A stretch of DNA of 64,000 nucleotides, from positions 186,001 through 250,000 of the forward strand of contig JAWKUB010000011.1 in assembly GCA_041398745.1 (NCBI GenBank), given 5' to 3'. The notes under the pieces are model-generated. The model did not search any database, was not told the origin of the DNA, and saw nothing but the letters and a program-made list of their open reading frames with translations. Both the position numbers and the translations under genes were made by a program. This document shows positions 27,169-35,484 of the stretch, piece after piece. The first letter of the stretch is position 1. Each line of letters begins with the position of its first letter. Source of the DNA: JACKHO01 sp041398745. Lineage in GTDB: Bacteria > Planctomycetota > Planctomycetia > Planctomycetales > Planctomycetaceae.

Positions 27169-28710
27169 ATGACAACACCACGTCCCAACCGTTGGAACCG
27201 GCGCGACGCCATGAAGGCCGCGCTGGCTGGATCACTCAGTCTTACGGCGGCCTCTGCTTCGGAAGCAGAGGCGAATTCTGACGAGTCTTCGCGGCGGGAC
27301 AATGTCATTGTCCGCGAGAATCAGCAGCCCGGTTCGAGCGACTGGCAGCTGACGCGGGTGCGAACCGACAAGTCGGGGTACCGGTCCCCCTGGATTGAAG
27401 GTTACTGCTCGCGGCAAAGTGTCGCTGCCGGAGAGACCATCGACATTAAGGTTTCGACGAATCCGCCGCAGAAGTTTGTCATCGAAATCTTTCGAACAGG
27501 ATACTACGGCGGCAAGGGGGCGCGCCTCATGAAGACCCTCGGGCCGTTCAATGGAGAAACCCAGCCCGATCCTGAAATGGGAGAAAAGAATCTCCACGAG
27601 TGCCAGTGGAAGCCGTCGGTCTCGTTGACCATCCCACAGGACTGGACCAGTGGCGTGTACCTGGGTCGGCTCACCACGCTCGATGACGGCACCGGCCACG
27701 GATACTGGCAGAGTTATGTTGTCTTCATTGTGAAAGACGACCGCCCGGCGGACATCCTGTTTCAATGCTCCGACAACACATGGCAGGCCTACAACAAATG
27801 GCCAAACAACTACTCGGTGTATACGCATCCCAAGGGAAATCAGGGACCGTGGGCCGACGTCAGCTTTGACCGCCCCTACGCCAAGTACGCACAAATCTAC
27901 GACAATCCCCAATCGATTGGTTCGGGCGAGTGGCTCTGCTTTGAGTTCCCCTTCGCCTATTGGCTGGAGCAGGAAGGGTACGACGTCACCTATTGCTCGA
28001 ACAGCGACATGCTCACGCCCGACCACGGATTAAAATGCAAGTCGTTCCTCTCCGTGGGGCATGATGAATACTGGGATATTCGGCAATACAACTCTGCCGT
28101 TGCCATGCGCGACGCCGGTGTGAATTTGCTCTTTTTCAGTGGTAATTCGGTCTGCTGGGTGACGCCACTTCGCGCGGGATTCGATGGACGCGACAACCGT
28201 ATTATGTTCCGCGGGGGACCGTATGGCGGCGACTACAAATACGCCACCGACCGTGAACGGGACAACGGGCCGTTCCCGCATCGCGGTCCTGACGAGGGCT
28301 ACCTCATGGGCTCCCGTAATGTTGACCCCGTCAACGGCGGCGGAGACTGGATTTGCGCGTTACCCGACCACTGGATTTTCGAGGGGACCGGGATGAAAAA
28401 GGGAGACCGCATCCCCGGCCTCATCGGCTGGGAATACCACGGTGATCCCCCTGCCGACATCCCCGGCCTCGAAGTCGTCGCCGCCGGCACCGCATTGCAG
28501 GGAGGCGTGAATCCCCAACAGTGGACCGCCACCATTTACCCCGGCCCCAAAGAAAACTTCGTCTTCAACGCCTCGACCATTTTCTGGTGCCAGGACCTCT
28601 CCAGCCCCCCCGGCCACATGCTCCCCTGGTCCCACTGGTCCAGACCGCACGGACCTGATGAACGGGTGCAGCAAATTACTAGGAATGTGTTGGGACGTGC
28701 GATTGGGTAG
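27169..28710 (+). CDS. Tat-exported protein of the dimethylformamidase large-subunit family
   Basis: A 513-residue protein with a leader NRRDAMKAALAG, a twin-arginine-type signal. The body matches the N,N-dimethylformamidase beta-subunit-like fold: FRTGYYGGKGARLM, WTSGVYLGRLTTLDDG, DILFQCSDNTWQAYNKWPNN, SVGHDEYWDIRQYNSA, LLFFSGNSVCWVTPLR. Many such homologues are not amidases, and the catalytic residues cannot be confirmed here. ATG 27169 has AAGG upstream; a TTG at 27160 adds three residues. It lies 11 bases after the FG-GAP gene, so both may act at the cell surface. A hydrolase of N-substituted amides or polysaccharide substituents is the plausible class. Confidence 0.8.
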   Translation: MTTPRPNRWNRRDAMKAALAGSLSLTAASASEAEANSDESSRRDNVIVRENQQPGSSDWQLTRVRTDKSGYRSPWIEGYCSRQSVAAGETIDIKVSTNPPQKFVIEIFRTGYYGGKGARLMKTLGPFNGETQPDPEMGEKNLHECQWKPSVSLTIPQDWTSGVYLGRLTTLDDGTGHGYWQSYVVFIVKDDRPADILFQCSDNTWQAYNKWPNNYSVYTHPKGNQGPWADVSFDRPYAKYAQIYDNPQSIGSGEWLCFEFPFAYWLEQEGYDVTYCSNSDMLTPDHGLKCKSFLSVGHDEYWDIRQYNSAVAMRDAGVNLLFFSGNSVCWVTPLRAGFDGRDNRIMFRGGPYGGDYKYATDRERDNGPFPHRGPDEGYLMGSRNVDPVNGGGDWICALPDHWIFEGTGMKKGDRIPGLIGWEYHGDPPADIPGLEVVAAGTALQGGVNPQQWTATIYPGPKENFVFNASTIFWCQDLSSPPGHMLPWSHWSRPHGPDERVQQITRNVLGRAIG

Positions 28711-28747
28711 TCGCTGACAAATCCGGAACCAAACGTGAGTTGAGATT

Positions 28748-29080
28748 GTGCCAGAATTCACCTTCGCCATCGAAAGCCTCAAGAGCATTCGATATTCGCT
28801 CGTTGAACTATTGCGAGATTCGCCGAACTCCACACATGTGCTTAAACAAAAGTGTGAACTTGACGCTGCAATTGCCGTGTTGAAACTATGCGCCGCTCAC
28901 GGGATTCATGGCAAAGCAACCGTGAGGCAACTTCCTATGACGAAGACCCGGTCCCCCTCATCCGAATACCGAATTGTCGAGGACAACGAATCAGACGATC
29001 CCTACTGTTGGACAGTATTGGTTGTAAACGATGAGCCTGTCCGGGCTAGTTCGTCGACACTATTGGTTGACCCACTGTAG
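28748..29080 (+). CDS. Small protein of unknown function
   Basis: A 110-residue product from a GTG start (28748). The first half is helical with hydrophobic periodicity (FAIESLKSIRYSLVELLRDS, AAIAVLKLCAAHGI), the second half polar (TKTRSPSSEYRIVEDNESDD) and ends in VRASSSTLLVDPL. No signal or family seen. It is 37 bases after the amidase-family gene, and its codon use looks like that of its neighbours, so I keep it with moderate confidence. Confidence 0.5.
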   Translation: MPEFTFAIESLKSIRYSLVELLRDSPNSTHVLKQKCELDAAIAVLKLCAAHGIHGKATVRQLPMTKTRSPSSEYRIVEDNESDDPYCWTVLVVNDEPVRASSSTLLVDPL

Positions 29081-29167
29081 GGGCAGTCAATCATTCTGTA
29101 CGGTTGCTGAACTTGCCTCACTACCGGCCGTTTGGCAAACTGAATCCACCAACTGGACCAAGTGTGG

Positions 29168-29228
29168 CCGCAGGGTGGCCCTTCCGCTCGTTCAGAGCGG
29201 GAGGGTGCCGCAGGCACAAGATGATTCA
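29168..29228. repeat. REP-like palindromic repeat R1
   Basis: CCGCAGGGTGGCCCTTCCGC ... GAGGGTGCCGCAGGCACAAGATG, forming a hairpin around GCTCGTTCAGAGCG. The copy at 29312-29372 differs by one base over 61. It is in the same gap (29081-29386) as R2; nothing else was found in the gap. Confidence 0.75.
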
Positions 29229-29266
29229 CCCTTGGGCAGCACTTACTCATGGAGATCGGCAAACTA

Positions 29267-29372
29267 AAGAACAAAGCCGATGGTGACACATCTTGTCGCT
29301 ACGCGACCCAACCGCAGGGTGGCCCTTCCGCTCGTTCAGATCGGGAGGGTGCCGCAGGCACAAGATGATTCA
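29267..29372. repeat. REP-like repeat R2, with a direct repeat of R3
   Basis: A 48-base segment (29267-29314) recurs at 29972-30019 with one mismatch, on the other side of the RAYT gene. It runs straight into a second copy of the R1 hairpin (29312-29372). The core ATCTTGTCGCTACGCGAC folds as an imperfect hairpin. Confidence 0.78.
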
Positions 29373-29386
29373 TCATGGACGTGCCA

Positions 29387-29935
29387 CTACAAGTCAGTGG
29401 CAAATTCATCATCCGTTTCCAATCCTGGCGGCCATTGAATCGGAACTCCGACAGAACGGCGTTCGAGATACCACCTGGCAGAACTCCACTGCCAATCGGC
29501 GGCCCGTTCCACCAGTCCAGCCCGGACGGGGTTCATGTGCATATAGTCCAGTTTCTCTTCGACCTTGGCTCGTGTCCAAATGTTGAACCCATAGTAATGC
29601 GGCTGCCAGATTGCTTCTGACGGATCGAACTTGGACCAGTATCTTGGAAACCGTTCACTCAGCACGTTCTTCAATGTCTTGGACGTCAGTTCCTTCCACT
29701 TGTTCATGAATGGGCTGAGCTGCAGGATTTCCGGGAACCAGACCAGAGCATGCACGTGGTCGGGCATAACGACAAACCCCAGACAAATCCCCTGCTGCTG
29801 GGCCAGCCGACTTCCCAACGTTCCAATGACTATTCTGCACGCCTGATCATGCTGCAAATGCTTGCGTCGCTTGTAGCAGGAGAACGTCACAAAGTGGATG
29901 TGCTTCTGAGTGTCGTAAACACGTCGTTTGACCAT
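29387..29935 (-). CDS. REP-associated tyrosine transposase (RAYT, Y1_Tnp family)
   Basis: A 182-residue single-strand DNA transposase of the IS200-like fold. The HUH metal site is MPDHVHALVW, the catalytic tyrosine lies in EKLDYMHMNPVRAGLV, and the domain starts VKRRVYDTQKHIHFVTFSC with the C-terminal WQWSSARWY typical of RAYTs. ATG 29935 starts at MVKRRVYD; the longer open frame from 30133 runs through the repeat and is not real. RAYTs are single-copy, chromosomal relatives of IS200 transposases linked with spreading REP palindromes. Here the gene sits between matching REP-like repeats (R1/R2 and R3), so the unit is a REPtron-like arrangement. The domain looks intact. Confidence 0.9.
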   Translation of the reverse strand: MVKRRVYDTQKHIHFVTFSCYKRRKHLQHDQACRIVIGTLGSRLAQQQGICLGFVVMPDHVHALVWFPEILQLSPFMNKWKELTSKTLKNVLSERFPRYWSKFDPSEAIWQPHYYGFNIWTRAKVEEKLDYMHMNPVRAGLVERAADWQWSSARWYLERRSVGVPIQWPPGLETDDEFATDL

Positions 29936-29971
29936 AGGACGCACTACTCGCTTGTGACGCACGACTGAAAC

Positions 29972-30052
29972 AAGAACAAAGCCGATGGTAACACATCTTG
30001 TCGCTACGCGACCCAACCGCTCTAATCGAGCGGTCGGGCCACCCGGCGGTAA
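29972..30052. repeat. REP-like repeat R3, inverted partner of R1/R2
   Basis: 29972-30019 repeats 29267-29314 with one mismatch. The following GAGCGGTCGGGCCACCCGGCGG is an inverted counterpart of the R1/R2 segment (GGGTGGCCC...). It lies just upstream of the RAYT start codon. Confidence 0.75.
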
Positions 30053-30234
30053 GCCGCTCAATGCCATGTCCATCACTCCAGTTTGTTTCGTTTTGGATCG
30101 TGCCACCCGGGCCGCATATTGTTCCGGCCTCAATTTGGTGGTAGAGTCTTATTGCGCTCGCATCAAACTCCGACTCAGTTTGGGATGGGGTTTCTGAGTG
30201 CCTTAAGTGACGCACCAATTGCTGCGGTGGACCA

Positions 30235-30471
30235 ATGACGAACATGAACGATATTCTGACGGCTGCCCAAGCGTTGCCTGCTGCGGAGCGTGCGCAGCTC
30301 ATTGCGACGCTTTGGGACAGTGTCTCTCCGCTCGACTGGGTTCCACCGAATTCCGATTGGGTTGCCGAGGCGAATCGCCGCAGTGATGCCTACGACGCTG
30401 GCGATATGACTGGCTCCCCGTGGTCGGAAGTTCGTCAACGTGCCCGTCGCGAGGCCGGGCTGGATGGGTAA
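30235..30471 (+). CDS. Type II antitoxin, putative addiction module component
   Basis: A 78-residue protein with the layout of the short 'addiction module component' antitoxins: DILTAAQALPAAERAQLIATLWDSV followed by an acidic/charged tail (SDWVAEANRRSDAYDAGDMTG...EVRQRARREAGLDG). Such antitoxins pair with a ParE/RelE-like toxin and bind their own promoter. The stop codon overlaps the toxin start by 8 bases. ATG 30235 or ATG 30244 could be used. The gene lies just after a REP-like repeat. Confidence 0.85.
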   Translation: MTNMNDILTAAQALPAAERAQLIATLWDSVSPLDWVPPNSDWVAEANRRSDAYDAGDMTGSPWSEVRQRARREAGLDG

Positions 30472-30754
30472 GGTCATCATTTGTTCGGCTGCCGAAGTGG
30501 ACTTCACCGAGTCCTTGAAGTGGTACGCCGAACGGAGCATTGAAGCGGCCAACGACTTCGACGCGGAATTCGATAAGGCACTCACTCAAATCGCCGAGAA
30601 TCCTGAGCGATTTCCCAAGTGCGACACACGCCACCGTTACTACCTGCTGAGACGATTTCCGTTCCGCATCATCTATCGAATCACTGCAACCGACCTTGTG
30701 GTGATCGCCATAGCACACGAGTCACGGTCTCCCGAGTATTGGACCGGGCGTTGA
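30464..30754 (+). CDS. ParE/RelE-family toxin
   Basis: A 96-residue protein of the RelE/ParE fold: ICSAAEVDFTESLKWYAERS, AANDFDAEFDKALTQIAENPERFP, and the core RYYLLRRFPFRIIYRI with VVIAIAHESRSPEYW. Toxins of this fold block gyrase or cleave ribosome-bound mRNA; the target here is open. ATG 30464 lies inside the end of the antitoxin gene (GATGGGTAA), so the pair is translationally coupled. The toxin stop overlaps the next start (TTGA). Confidence 0.88.
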   Translation: MGKVIICSAAEVDFTESLKWYAERSIEAANDFDAEFDKALTQIAENPERFPKCDTRHRYYLLRRFPFRIIYRITATDLVVIAIAHESRSPEYWTGR

Positions 30755-31218
30755 CCCTCTCGTTCCCTGACCAGACCGAACCATTGTCCTCCCCACCCCT
30801 CATTCAATACCTCAACACCGACCTCGACCTCGTTTGCGATGTCGACCCCGCTCTACTGGTCACCGAATTTGACGCACACGATTTATCTGTGCTTATCCAG
30901 GCCGGGGATGATGGATTGTTCTACGTTATGTGCGAAGGGGACAATGAATCTGAGCCGGAGCTGAACATTGTTCGACTGTTGGATGCTATCGACGCTCTCT
31001 CCGAATTGGGGCGCGACGTCTGGCAACGCTGTTCAAAACGCGAATTCAACATTGGGTATGTCTGCGGCGACGAACCCTGGTCATTCAACCAAGGCCTGTC
31101 CAACGACGTCTTACGCCGCATGGCCGACTGCGGGGCGACGCTTCGAATAACGCTTTACCCCTATCGACGGAATTCAGACAATCAGCCACTCGTCGACCAG
31201 CCCGTCACTCCTCAGTGA
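30751..31218 (+). CDS. Unknown protein coupled to the toxin gene
   Basis: About 155 residues, starting at TTG 30751, whose last two bases begin the toxin's TGA stop. Sequence words include QYLNTDLDLVCDVDPALLV, AHDLSVLIQAGDDGLFYVMCEGD, LDAIDALSELGRDVWQRCSKREFNIGY and LSNDVLRRMADCGATLRIT. It looks like a small soluble alpha/beta protein with an acidic N-terminus. I recognise no family; the pattern resembles short proteins found with toxin-antitoxin or immunity cassettes. A start within the toxin gene cannot be ruled out since the frame is open from 30619. Its last 7 bases overlap the convergent gene that follows. Confidence 0.55.
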   Translation: MTLSFPDQTEPLSSPPLIQYLNTDLDLVCDVDPALLVTEFDAHDLSVLIQAGDDGLFYVMCEGDNESEPELNIVRLLDAIDALSELGRDVWQRCSKREFNIGYVCGDEPWSFNQGLSNDVLRRMADCGATLRITLYPYRRNSDNQPLVDQPVTPQ

Positions 31219-31754
31219 ATCCAAAGGCGCTCGACTTCACTGACTTTGTCCTCATCATCGAAGAGTACATTGAATTGCCATCCGTACGCACCGCTGTCAA
31301 AGCGATACACCAGCGCGTCGTCGGGAGCGGGCCAGAATGGGAAGTTGTAGATGCTGTCGCTCGATGATTTCGGGTCGCCGAGCAGGCCGATGACTTCCTC
31401 GCGATGCTTGCCGATCAGCTCCACCGTGTTGAATACTCGAGAGGCAGCATTGATGGCACGGTCGGTCGAGGAACGCGGGTTCGGACCATGTGTTGCATCT
31501 GGAGCCCCGCCGAGTTTCCTTGTCTCCCACATGAGCCGGATATCGCGACCCACGCTGGATGACTTTTCACCGTCGCCAACCTGACCGGGACTCGGTTCTA
31601 CCCAGTGGACTCCGATGGCGCACCAGAACCACAATCCGACGACGAGAAGCACCAAAGGAAATAAAACCCACCGCCACTTCCGCGAAGTACTTCCTTGGCG
31701 CGCTGCGATTGCTGGATCGCCCGCGCTGTTCGATTTATCGCCGTTTTGGGTCAT
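31212..31754 (-). CDS. Membrane-anchored protein of unknown function
   Basis: A 180-residue protein with one hydrophobic span (about 30-46, VLFPLVLLVVGLWFWCAIGV) after a polar N-terminus. The periplasmic part has HREEVIGLLGDPKSSSDSIYNFPFWPAPDDALVYRFDSGAYGWQFNVLFDDEDKV in shortened form: a lipoprotein-assembly-like SmpA/OmlA pattern (VxxLLGxP...YxF), but without a lipobox. The link to that fold is tentative. It converges on the toxin-operon gene with a 7-base overlap. Confidence 0.55.
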   Translation of the reverse strand: MTQNGDKSNSAGDPAIAARQGSTSRKWRWVLFPLVLLVVGLWFWCAIGVHWVEPSPGQVGDGEKSSSVGRDIRLMWETRKLGGAPDATHGPNPRSSTDRAINAASRVFNTVELIGKHREEVIGLLGDPKSSSDSIYNFPFWPAPDDALVYRFDSGAYGWQFNVLFDDEDKVSEVERLWIH

Positions 31755-32142
31755 GTGACTGCCACTGCTGAGCAGAATTGATGGTCGACGGTAGTCTTGC
31801 GTTCAGGGTTATCACAACAGTGGGAGATGGTCAATCAGATTGACTGGATGGAAGAAAAATGCGTGCAGGATCTCACCCTTCCTGCGGGCGGGTCGTGCGG
31901 AGCCAGGCGAGGTCCGCGTGCCTTGGCATCGGAAATTGCGAGTGCGCCCTCCCCGGAAACTCGCAGGCTCGTTTCCGACCCTCCCGGACGGCTTCGCCTG
32001 GCAGGGTGAAGATGATTGTGTGCCGCATCACGTTTCATTAGTCCTTCACAACAAACCCCAGTGAAGACCATTGGGAGAATTCGCGGGCCCCGCATAGAAT
32101 ACTCCCATTGAGCCAGTATCCCGCAATCAATTTGCTCTCACA
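31755..32142. repeat. Intergenic region with palindromic element
   Basis: The gap upstream of uvrC contains a long palindrome-like segment (31871-32013): CACCCTTCCTGC and GCAGGGTGAAG form the outer stem around GCGGGCGGGTCGTGC, with internal CCTCCCGGACGGCTTCG. Its outer stem matches the CACCCT...AGGGTG stem of the element at 19066-19220. I see no gene in this region. Confidence 0.55.
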
Positions 32143-33468
32143 GTGACCGACGACGTTTCATCAGACGAGCCGCTTATTCCGAAGGACAAGGTGAAAACCT
32201 TTCCCACCGGGCCGGGTGTGTACCTGATGAAAGATGAACAGGCGCGGGTCATTTATGTGGGGAAGGCAGTGAATCTTCGGAGTCGGGCGGGGAGTTATTT
32301 CACGTCGGCCGCCGCGACCGAGCGTCGAACTGCGGAACTGGTGACTGAAATTGCCGACCTCGATTTCATTGAGACGGACTCCGAAGTCGACGCCCTACTG
32401 CTGGAAGCGCGGCTCATCAAAGACATTCAGCCCCGATTCAATTCGGACCTGAAAGACGACAAGACGTTCCCTTACCTGCAAATTACCACGAACGAGGATT
32501 TCCCCCGGGTGGAGTTCACGCGTAAGCCGGCGTCCAAAGGTGTCAAACTGTACGGTCCGTTTACATCAGCCAAACAACTACGGGGCACCATTACCGTGCT
32601 GCAGCGCGTGTTCAAATTTCGCAACTGCAGCCTGGACATCGATGAGAATGACGAGCGCTGGCGGTGGTTCCGCCCCTGTCTGCTCGCCAGCATCAACCAG
32701 TGTACGGCCCCCTGCAACTTACGGATTACCAAGGAGGAATACCGCGAGGACATTCGTCGGTTGAAAATGTTTCTGGAGGGGAAAAAGACCAAACTGCTCG
32801 AAGACCTGCGGGCCCAAATGCTCGAAGCATCAAAGGAGCTGAAGTTTGAAAAAGCGGGACGCATTCGCGATCAAATTAAGGCCCTCGAAAGTCTGAATTT
32901 GAGGGGTAACCTGGAAGACCACGTTCAACCGGAAGCATTTTATGTTGATCCCAAGCGTGGCCTGAAAGGCTTAAAGAAAATCCTCGGGCTGCCCGATTTG
33001 CCACGCGTCATTGAGGGTGTGGACATCGCACATTTGCAGGGGGGAGAAACGGTTGCCAGCCTCGTGCAGTTCATTGATGGCATGCCGTTCAAGCATGGAT
33101 ACAAGCGCTACAAAATCCGTACGGTCGAAGGCATTGATGACTTCGCCAGTATGCGTGAGGTGGTCAGTCGCCGGTTCCGCAGCCTGCGGAACAATGACGA
33201 GCGTTATCCTGACCTGCTGCTCGTCGACGGGGGTAAAGGCCAGCTCAATGCTGTGATGTCAGCACTGGCGGCCATCGAGGTTGAGGCCCCTTGCGTCATT
33301 TCACTCGCAAAACAGCAGGAAGAAGTGTTTGTGCCGGGCGAGTCCGAGTCACGCAAGCTCTCGCGTCATTCATTCGCACTACGTCTGCTGCAGAGCGTGC
33401 GTGATGAAGCACACCGCTTTGCGCAGGCGTATCACCACATTCTGCGTCGCAAGTCGACATTCGAATGA
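32143..33468 (+). CDS. uvrC: UvrC-like excinuclease subunit, shortened
   Basis: A 441-residue protein with the UvrC incision subunit layout: GIY-YIG endonuclease (GVYLMKDEQARVIYVGKAVNLRSR), the four-Cys-like stretch SINQCTAPC, a UVR domain (LEGKKTKLLEDLRAQ ... FEKAGRIRDQIKAL, about 205-245) and the RNase H-type catalytic region (EGVDIAHLQG, PDLLLVDGGKGQL, SVRDEAHRFA). Standard UvrC has about 600 residues. Here about 110-130 residues between the UVR domain and the first catalytic Asp are absent, and the protein ends at HILRRKSTFE, before the C-terminal helix-hairpin-helix. All recognisable catalytic residues are kept, so it may still cut DNA. GTG 32143 is the start. Confidence 0.88.
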   Translation: MTDDVSSDEPLIPKDKVKTFPTGPGVYLMKDEQARVIYVGKAVNLRSRAGSYFTSAAATERRTAELVTEIADLDFIETDSEVDALLLEARLIKDIQPRFNSDLKDDKTFPYLQITTNEDFPRVEFTRKPASKGVKLYGPFTSAKQLRGTITVLQRVFKFRNCSLDIDENDERWRWFRPCLLASINQCTAPCNLRITKEEYREDIRRLKMFLEGKKTKLLEDLRAQMLEASKELKFEKAGRIRDQIKALESLNLRGNLEDHVQPEAFYVDPKRGLKGLKKILGLPDLPRVIEGVDIAHLQGGETVASLVQFIDGMPFKHGYKRYKIRTVEGIDDFASMREVVSRRFRSLRNNDERYPDLLLVDGGKGQLNAVMSALAAIEVEAPCVISLAKQQEEVFVPGESESRKLSRHSFALRLLQSVRDEAHRFAQAYHHILRRKSTFE

Positions 33469-33563
33469 GCGATTCAGATTCTACATTCACTTGTGAGTGG
33501 CTCAACAATTTCCGCCCGGAGGTGTAGACTTTGCCCATGCGGAAAGTGATTCGCCAACTCGTC

Positions 33564-35387
33564 CTACTTCGACAACTCAGCCGCATTTTCAATGCGGACC
33601 TTTTGTGCACCGAGTTTTGCTGAACCGGCCACGTCGTCTCGGAGTTGATCTACTTCGGCGAGAAGTGCTTTCACCGTCTCCTGCGAGGACCGTGCTTCTC
33701 GCACCGCTCGGTCGATGTTAGGGAACAGGCCTTGAGATAGTCGCAACGAAATGAGTTCCTGCACGAGCGAGGAAATGCGTCCCTGAAGTCCTGTTCGCAG
33801 CCGACGTACAAACAGCATAACCAGCAGCCCCGTCCACAGCACGAAGAACAGGCCGGCCGCAATGTAGAAATCGGTCGACAGTAAGTTGGTTCCGAGGATG
33901 AACGACTCATAGAAGAAGTTCTTCCCCATGCGGAACAGGACGAACGCGATATACAAAATGAACAGAACTTCGTAACCGAACCGGACCCACCAGCGTGAGT
34001 TGTTGTTGGCCAGCTCTCGAATAGTTTTGTCGACGCGTTGGGCGGCATCGCTGACGAATCCTGCTTCGACAGCCGCCGCCTGGGCTCTCAGGTTTTCAGG
34101 TGAGGTTGGTGTCAGCAACTCGCGACTGAAGTTGGCTTCCTGCACATGCCCTTCAATGACAATTCCGGCTTCCCGTAGCAGACTGTCGTCGAGTCCGAAG
34201 TGACTGGCTGCCTCAGGACCAGGTTGAGCCGGCTGTTCCTGTGAAGCATCTTTGCTCCAGGATATCCCCTGAACGGCACCCAGTAATGCCATTTGTGCGG
34301 CACTGCGAACGCGAAACAGAGAGAGCGAGGAAAGCAGGCTGCCGAATCCGTTGTAGGTGCGTAAGGCACTTGAGAACGGACTCATTCCCCAGGTGTCGCA
34401 AACTTCCGAAACCAGTCGACGCTCCCAGAGGTTTCGTCCCCGCAACAATGTTTCTTCGAGCCGCTCCGCCATCCGTTGGGTGAGCCGTTGCTTCTGTGTC
34501 TCTAATGCCGACTCTAACCCCGCAACGGCCTCCTGTTTCTCAATGAGAATCTGAGAACACCGCTGCAATGCGACTTGCACGAGGTCGATCACATTCGCGC
34601 GGCGAATGCCAACTCGCTCTGAGGCTCCCAGCTGATTCGACAACAAATCGATGAGGCGTCCCATGTCACCCGTCGGACGCTGCCCGGCCTGTTGTTCCTG
34701 CAAGGCACGATTGGAGTCAACGAAGAACAAGTCGGGAACTTCATACTTTCCGGTGAGCGTTTTGCGCCAGTCGTCTCGAATGTCACTGTCGAGATCGGCA
34801 TGTGTCTGCACAAACAGAATTCGACACCCCTGCGCGGCCTGCAGCAACTCATCAGAGACACGGGCCGAGCGGTACTTCTGTTGCGTCGAGACATACAGCA
34901 GCACATCGCAGTGCGGGAGCAAATCGTGCAGTCGTTCAAGATTACTGCCACTGCTCGCCTGTTCGTCACTGTCTGGGTCGGGGCAATCGACAATGACAAC
35001 GTCACGCAACAAGTCAGATTCACGTTCGACCACGCGAACATCATCCAGTGGAATGCCGAGCGCCGTTAAGTCGGTGCGGGGATGCGTCACGATGACCGGT
35101 TGTCGCGTCGTGGGACGCTGTCTCCCGGCCAGCGTGCATTCGGTACCGACGAGCGCGTTGACGAGAGAACTCTTCCCCGTGCCAGTGCCGCCAAACGTGG
35201 CCACAACAAGCGGTGCTTCCAGACGCACACGCAACGTGTCGACACGATCAAGCACCCGCTTCAACAGCGCCTGACACCGCGTGACGGGCACCCAGTCCGA
35301 GGAACGCTCGGCAAAGTCGCCAACCTGCTGACGCAAGTTGTCGATTGCTGAAAGAAACTCCAAATGGTTGAGGTCCGGTACGCTCAT
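33564..35387 (-). CDS. Membrane-anchored dynamin-like GTPase
   Basis: A 607-residue GTPase. The P-loop is FGGTGTGKSS (residues about 66-75), the switch region TTRQPVIV, the G3 motif is VDCPDPDSDE and a G4-like motif QTHADLDSD. After the GTPase domain, residues 280-420 are helical with coiled-coil character (ALETQKQRLTQRMAERLEETLL), and residues about 470-540 hold two hydrophobic spans (VLFILYIAFVLFRM; AAGLFFVLWTGLLVMLF) that would form a membrane hairpin, followed by a helical tail. It fits bacterial dynamin-like or 50S-associated membrane GTPases; a role in membrane remodelling is plausible. It is convergent with uvrC. Confidence 0.75.
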   Translation of the reverse strand: MSVPDLNHLEFLSAIDNLRQQVGDFAERSSDWVPVTRCQALLKRVLDRVDTLRVRLEAPLVVATFGGTGTGKSSLVNALVGTECTLAGRQRPTTRQPVIVTHPRTDLTALGIPLDDVRVVERESDLLRDVVIVDCPDPDSDEQASSGSNLERLHDLLPHCDVLLYVSTQQKYRSARVSDELLQAAQGCRILFVQTHADLDSDIRDDWRKTLTGKYEVPDLFFVDSNRALQEQQAGQRPTGDMGRLIDLLSNQLGASERVGIRRANVIDLVQVALQRCSQILIEKQEAVAGLESALETQKQRLTQRMAERLEETLLRGRNLWERRLVSEVCDTWGMSPFSSALRTYNGFGSLLSSLSLFRVRSAAQMALLGAVQGISWSKDASQEQPAQPGPEAASHFGLDDSLLREAGIVIEGHVQEANFSRELLTPTSPENLRAQAAAVEAGFVSDAAQRVDKTIRELANNNSRWWVRFGYEVLFILYIAFVLFRMGKNFFYESFILGTNLLSTDFYIAAGLFFVLWTGLLVMLFVRRLRTGLQGRISSLVQELISLRLSQGLFPNIDRAVREARSSQETVKALLAEVDQLRDDVAGSAKLGAQKVRIENAAELSK

Positions 35388-35484
35388 GGAAATGTGATGG
35401 TCTCAAACGAGTGAATCATCCATGTGGAGTATCGCAAAGGGGAGTGACCCGTGTCGACCGGTGTCAGGCTATTTGCTTCACTGG

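Noticed and set aside
27232..28026. Minus-strand frame of 264 codons over the dimethylformamidase-like gene
   Set aside because: Antisense shadow without motifs.
29168..30052. CRISPR array
   Set aside because: Repeats are few, palindromic, of different length and not regularly spaced.
29936..30133. N-terminal extension of the RAYT frame
   Set aside because: The extension translates the REP-like repeat; the domain starts at MVKRRVYD.
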